DNA of 9,769 nt from Alphaproteobacteria bacterium. Lineage in GTDB: Bacteria; Pseudomonadota; Alphaproteobacteria; Rhodobacterales; Rhodobacteraceae. Each line of letters begins with the position of its first letter. Position 1 is the stretch's first letter. This document shows positions 7,049 to 9,769 of the stretch, one piece after another. The notes under the pieces were generated by a model. It was not told the DNA's origin and did no database searches. It worked only from the letters and a program-made list of their open reading frames with translations. The DNA lies in contig JAUHZL010000073.1 of NCBI GenBank assembly GCA_030425945.1, positions 1-9,769 of the forward strand. Reading direction: 5' to 3'. The position numbers and the translations under genes are program-made.

Positions 7049-7076
7049 GTCGCATACATCTTGAGGGAGCCGTGCG

Positions 7077-7718
7077 ATGGCCGAACCGAAATCGCAGAAC
7101 CGCGATGCCTATGACATGATCCTCGGCGCGATCGACGAAGGGCTCTACCGCCCCGGCGACCGGCTGGTGGAGAGCGACCTGGCGGAGCGGTTCGGCGTGT
7201 CGCGGACCCCCATCCGCGAGGCGTTGCAGCGGCTCGAGACCCAGAGCCTGCTGACCCGCGACGGCCGCTCGCTGATCGTGTCCTCGCTCGATCACAGCCA
7301 GATGGCCGAGCTTTACACCGTCCGCACCGAACTGGAGGGCCTCGCCGCCCGCCTGGCCGCGCGCCACGCCGCCGAGGAAGAGGTGCGCGTCCTCGCCGAG
7401 ATGGTCGAGGAGGATCACGCCCTGCTCGGCGATCCGCAGGCGATGAGCCGGGCCAACCGCCGCTTCCACAAGCAGATCCACCTCGCCTCGCACAACCGGT
7501 TCCTCGTCCAGCAGCTCGACCTCGTGCACCGCTCGATGGCGCTGATGGCCACCACCTCGCTGGCGATCGAGGGGCGGGGCGAGCGCGCGCTGGCCGAACA
7601 TGCCGCCATCGTGGCCGCGATTGCCGCCCGCGACGAGGAGGCCGCCAACCAGGCGCTGCGCGCGCATATCTCGACCGCCTTCGAGGTGCGCCTGCGCAAG
7701 GATGCCGCCGCGTTCTGA
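7077..7718 (+). CDS. GntR-family transcriptional regulator, FCD (FadR-like) subfamily
   Basis: This is a DNA-binding repressor or activator that usually responds to a small carboxylic acid or metabolite. The 213 residues contain an N-terminal winged helix-turn-helix (about 10-70), with the typical recognition region ESDLAERFGVSRTPIREAL (32-50). A C-terminal all-helical FCD domain follows (about 75-205). The FCD ligand/metal positions are visible as FH (His131), His175 in LAEHAAI, and His197 in RAHIS. The usual first Asp is Asn127, a substitution I know from many FCD proteins. The ATG at 7077 has GAGGGAG at 7063-7069 as ribosome-binding site. It is transcribed divergently from the pyrimidine nucleotidase and convergently with the glycosyltransferase, with only 15 bp between the stops. 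No catabolic operon adjoins it, so neither effector nor target can be predicted; autoregulation is plausible. Confidence 0.93.
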   Translation: MAEPKSQNRDAYDMILGAIDEGLYRPGDRLVESDLAERFGVSRTPIREALQRLETQSLLTRDGRSLIVSSLDHSQMAELYTVRTELEGLAARLAARHAAEEEVRVLAEMVEEDHALLGDPQAMSRANRRFHKQIHLASHNRFLVQQLDLVHRSMALMATTSLAIEGRGERALAEHAAIVAAIAARDEEAANQALRAHISTAFEVRLRKDAAAF

Positions 7719-7733
7719 CCGGCCGGGCCGCGC

Positions 7734-9392
7734 TCAGCCGTGGCCGTGCTGGGTCTTGTCCCAGAAGAACGGGTTGCGCCCCATCTGCCAGACCGCGCGC
7801 AAGGTCGCCACGGCCCCCATCACGGTGTAGGCATAGCCAAGCGGCAGCGAGACCCAGAGCCAGCGCCGGTCCTGCGTCACCGCCAGCGTGATCGCCAGCC
7901 GGATCAGTTCCGCGAGACTCGTGACGACGATCGCGCCCCAGGACGCGACCCCCCCCGCCACGGCGAGGATCGGGTCCGGGTTCGTCACCATCAGAGCCCC
8001 GAAGCCCAGTGTCACCGGCAGGGTAAAGGCCGACAGGAGCGGGCCCAGCACGAGGATGTGGAACACCCCGAGCCCGAGCGGGCCGCAGCCCTGCCGCAAG
8101 GCCCGGTGGTCGTTCATCAATGCCCGCCACGTCATGAAGTAGCCCAACTGCCAGCGCGTGCGCTGCCGGATCCACGGCCAGGCGCGGGAGGTCGCTTCCT
8201 CGAAGGTGACGCTGTCCATTAGCGCCGTGCGATAGCCCGCCATGTGCAGCCGGAAGCCCAGATCGGCGTCCTCGGTCACGTTATGGGCGTCCCAGCCGCC
8301 CATCTCCTCGACCACGGCGCGGCGGATGAAGAGCGTGGTGCCGCCCAGCGGCAGCGGCATCCCGAGCCGCGCGAGGCCGGGCAGCACGGCGCGGTACCAG
8401 ACCGCGTAGTCGAGCGTGAACTGCCGGGTGACCCAGGTGCTGGCCGGATTGTAGAAATCGAGCTGCCCCTGCACGCAGGCGAGGTCGGGCGTGCCCGCCG
8501 CGAAACAGCGCGCCATCTTCAGAAGCTGGTCCGGGTCCGGGCGGTCCTCGGCGTCGTAGATGCCGATCACCTCGCCCTCGGACAGCGCCAGCGCGTAGTT
8601 GAGGGCGCGCGGCTTGGTGCGCAGCGTCCCGCGCGGGACGATCACCACCCGCATCGCCGCCGTCAGCGCCGCGCCCGCGACACAGGCCTGGGTCATGTGG
8701 TCGTCGTCCTCGACGATCAGCAGGATCTCCAGCCGCCCCGCCGGGTAGCGCAGCGCGCCGAGGTGGCGGACGAGGGTTTCGGCAACCTCCGCCTCGCGCA
8801 GGAGAGGCACCATCAGCGTGACGCGGGGCAGGATGTCGGGCAGCGGACCGGGGACATCGCCGATGGTCGCCGCGGCCCCCGGCCCGCCGGTGACGCCGCG
8901 CCCGGCACTGGTCAGGTAGAACGCCACCGTCAGGGCCGTCTTGGCGACGAGGAAGACGAGGATCACCGCCAGTGCCAGCAGCAGCGCGTGGACCGGCGCG
9001 AGCAGGGCGCCCGGCACCGTCAGCGCGAGGACGCAGAGCAGCCCGCGCCCTGACGGCGTCTCCAGCGTCCGGCAACTGGTGGCGGCCGGGCGCAGGGTTT
9101 CGGCGGCGCGGGCGAGGTCGGCCCCCGCGCCCGTGGTCAGCAGGTCCCGCAGGGCGGACAGGGGCACCGGCACCGGCTCGGGCCGCCCGCCCGGCCAGGG
9201 CACCCGGTCGAGGGCCGCCGGGTTGACCACGGCGCAGCGCGGGGGCGTTCCGGCCAGCGGCGCGATCCCGAGGTTCAGGCAGCGCAGCGCGCCGAGGCGG
9301 CCCAGTTCCGCCCGGTCGAGCCGGTCCGGCGGCGCGCGCCCGGCCTCCGGAACCGGCCTGCCGGGGAGGGCGTTCAGGCGCAGACGGGACAT
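7734..9392 (-). CDS. Membrane-bound family 2 glycosyltransferase with N-terminal regulatory-like region
   Basis: This is an inverting GT2 glycosyltransferase of the processive, cellulose-synthase-like type, probably making or exporting an envelope or extracellular polysaccharide. The catalytic domain spans about residues 190-420. It has VEDDD (227-231), DAED (280-283), TED (373-375, likely catalytic base) and QRTRW (410-414), the QxxRW motif of processive enzymes. Two membrane helices precede it (about 117-160). Three or four follow: about 440-470, 475-505 and 512-535. The first 110 residues are soluble and divergent. The segment GALRCLNLGIAPL with AAETLRPAATSCRTLE resembles the degenerate MshEN-like N-terminal region of other rhodobacteral GT2 proteins, from memory only. 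The start is the ATG at 9390-9392 with GAGG about 6 nt upstream. The gene lies downstream of carA on the same strand, but a 102-bp gap with a CtrA-type box suggests its own promoter. The sugar donor and product are unknown. Confidence 0.87.
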   Translation of the reverse strand: MSRLRLNALPGRPVPEAGRAPPDRLDRAELGRLGALRCLNLGIAPLAGTPPRCAVVNPAALDRVPWPGGRPEPVPVPLSALRDLLTTGAGADLARAAETLRPAATSCRTLETPSGRGLLCVLALTVPGALLAPVHALLLALAVILVFLVAKTALTVAFYLTSAGRGVTGGPGAAATIGDVPGPLPDILPRVTLMVPLLREAEVAETLVRHLGALRYPAGRLEILLIVEDDDHMTQACVAGAALTAAMRVVIVPRGTLRTKPRALNYALALSEGEVIGIYDAEDRPDPDQLLKMARCFAAGTPDLACVQGQLDFYNPASTWVTRQFTLDYAVWYRAVLPGLARLGMPLPLGGTTLFIRRAVVEEMGGWDAHNVTEDADLGFRLHMAGYRTALMDSVTFEEATSRAWPWIRQRTRWQLGYFMTWRALMNDHRALRQGCGPLGLGVFHILVLGPLLSAFTLPVTLGFGALMVTNPDPILAVAGGVASWGAIVVTSLAELIRLAITLAVTQDRRWLWVSLPLGYAYTVMGAVATLRAVWQMGRNPFFWDKTQHGHG

Positions 9393-9404
9393 GCCGGACC
9401 TCGC

Positions 9405-9438
9405 GGATGGGCCGCCGGACCGGCGGACGCCGCCATCC
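9405..9438. repeat. Compound hairpin in the carA-glycosyltransferase gap
   Basis: An inner inverted repeat CCGCCGG (9412-9418), 1 nt, CCGGCGG (9420-9426) is nested within outer arms GGATGG (9405-9410) and CCATCC (9433-9438). On the minus strand it lies 57 to 90 nt downstream of the carA stop and just upstream of the glycosyltransferase start. It could be a carA terminator without a U-tract, or a structured 5' leader of the glycosyltransferase mRNA. Which one cannot be decided from sequence. Confidence 0.4.
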
Positions 9439-9452
9439 TCGCCTCCGCAGGG

Positions 9453-9468
9453 TTAAACGGAGGTTAAC
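9453..9468 (-). promoter_or_regulatory. Perfect CtrA-type binding box (TTAA-N7-TTAAC) upstream of the glycosyltransferase
   Basis: The sequence TTAAACGGAGGTTAAC matches the full CtrA consensus TTAA-N7-TTAAC, and because the sites are symmetric the minus strand reads TTAA-N7-TTAAC as well. It lies about 60 nt upstream of the glycosyltransferase ATG (9392) and 27 nt beyond the carA stop. TTAA is rare in such GC-rich DNA, and I noticed no other copy in the window. CtrA is the cell-cycle and motility response regulator of alphaproteobacteria, so this gene may be directly CtrA-controlled. No clear -35/-10 pair was recognised. Confidence 0.6.
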
Positions 9469-9494
9469 GTTCGCAAAGGGTCAAGAGCCGCGGC

Positions 9495-9769
9495 TCAGGC
9501 CGGGACGCGGGCGTCCATCGCGCGGGCGAAGCGCTCGAACAGGTAGTAGCTGTCCTGCGGGCCGGGGCTGGCCTCCGGGTGATACTGCACGCTGAACACC
9601 GGGCGGTCGGACATCCGGATGCCGCAGTTCGAGCCGTCGAATAGGCTGACATGGGTCTCGATCACGCCCTCGGGCAGGGTCTGGCTGTCCACGGTGAAGC
9701 CGTGGTTCATCGAGGTGATCTCGACCTTGCCGGTCTCCAGGTCCTTCACCGGGTGGTTCGCCCCGTGGT
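9495..9769 (-). CDS. carA: Carbamoyl-phosphate synthase small subunit, C-terminal part
   Basis: CarA is the glutaminase subunit of carbamoyl-phosphate synthase. It hydrolyses glutamine and passes ammonia to CarB, feeding arginine and pyrimidine synthesis. Only the last 90 or so residues are in the window; the gene enters from the right edge on the minus strand and stops at 9495-9497. The visible part starts HGANHPVKDLETGKVEIT and includes MNHGFTVD. It also has QYHPEASPG, which carries the His and Glu of the class I glutamine amidotransferase catalytic triad, and ends in DSYYLFERFARAMD. The nucleophile cysteine lies outside. The GTG at 9749 is internal, since family sequence continues upstream to the window edge. 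A 102-bp gap with a hairpin and a CtrA-type box separates it from the glycosyltransferase downstream. Confidence 0.95.
   Translation of the reverse strand, partial: HGANHPVKDLETGKVEITSMNHGFTVDSQTLPEGVIETHVSLFDGSNCGIRMSDRPVFSVQYHPEASPGPQDSYYLFERFARAMDARVPA

Noticed and set aside
7044..7056. ATAC...ATAC direct repeat before the GntR gene as an operator
   Set aside because: The half-sites are 4 nt, direct rather than inverted, and do not match a GntR-family operator I know.
7720..7730. CGGCC/GGCCG inverted repeat between the GntR and glycosyltransferase stops as a bidirectional terminator
   Set aside because: The arms are only 5 bp with a 1-nt gap and no T-run; this is likely by chance in GC-rich DNA.

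Overview
The window reads as a stretch of chromosomal core genome from a GC-rich alphaproteobacterium, most likely of the order Rhodobacterales (Rhodobacter/Paracoccus/Roseobacter relatives). Three things point there: the very high GC content, with long spurious antisense ORFs; the order nuoN-birA-coaX-rnj, which I know as typical of that group; and the protein signatures, such as a UbiH-type hydroxylase with AEAAH in place of GDAAH and an FCD-type GntR regulator. I see no insertion sequence, phage gene, tRNA, rRNA, CRISPR array or toxin/defence module.

Layout. Positions 1-4588 (+ strand) form one tightly packed run. It holds the end of nuoN (respiratory complex I subunit N), a short biotin protein ligase starting at a TTG inside the nuoN tail, coaX (type III pantothenate kinase, broken here) and rnj (ribonuclease J). 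Positions 4589-4700 separate the convergent rnj and ubiH genes and carry stacked hairpins and a T-rich run that fit a terminator for the leftward operon. Positions 4701-6207 (- strand) carry a UbiH/UbiF-type FAD hydroxylase (ubiquinone pathway) preceded by a small two-helix membrane protein. Positions 6326-6976 (- strand) encode a HAD-type pyrimidine 5'-nucleotidase, divergent across 100 bp from a GntR/FCD regulator (7077-7718, +). Positions 7734-9392 (- strand) encode a membrane-bound family 2 glycosyltransferase. Its upstream gap holds a perfect CtrA-type box (TTAA-N7-TTAAC), and the 3' end of carA lies beyond it (9495-9769, - strand).

How it fits together. The genes are mainly housekeeping: energy metabolism (nuoN, ubiquinone hydroxylase), cofactors (biotin ligation, CoA), RNA turnover and pyrimidine/arginine metabolism (carA, pyrimidine nucleotidase). 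Two points stand out. First, coaX appears to have lost about 46 bp internally: the two halves lie in different reading frames, and the total is short of the family length by just that amount. This is either a real loss of a usually important enzyme or an assembly/sequencing deletion. Second, the glycosyltransferase may be wired into the CtrA regulon, which controls motility, gene-transfer-agent and envelope functions in this group. I found no convincing new multi-gene system.
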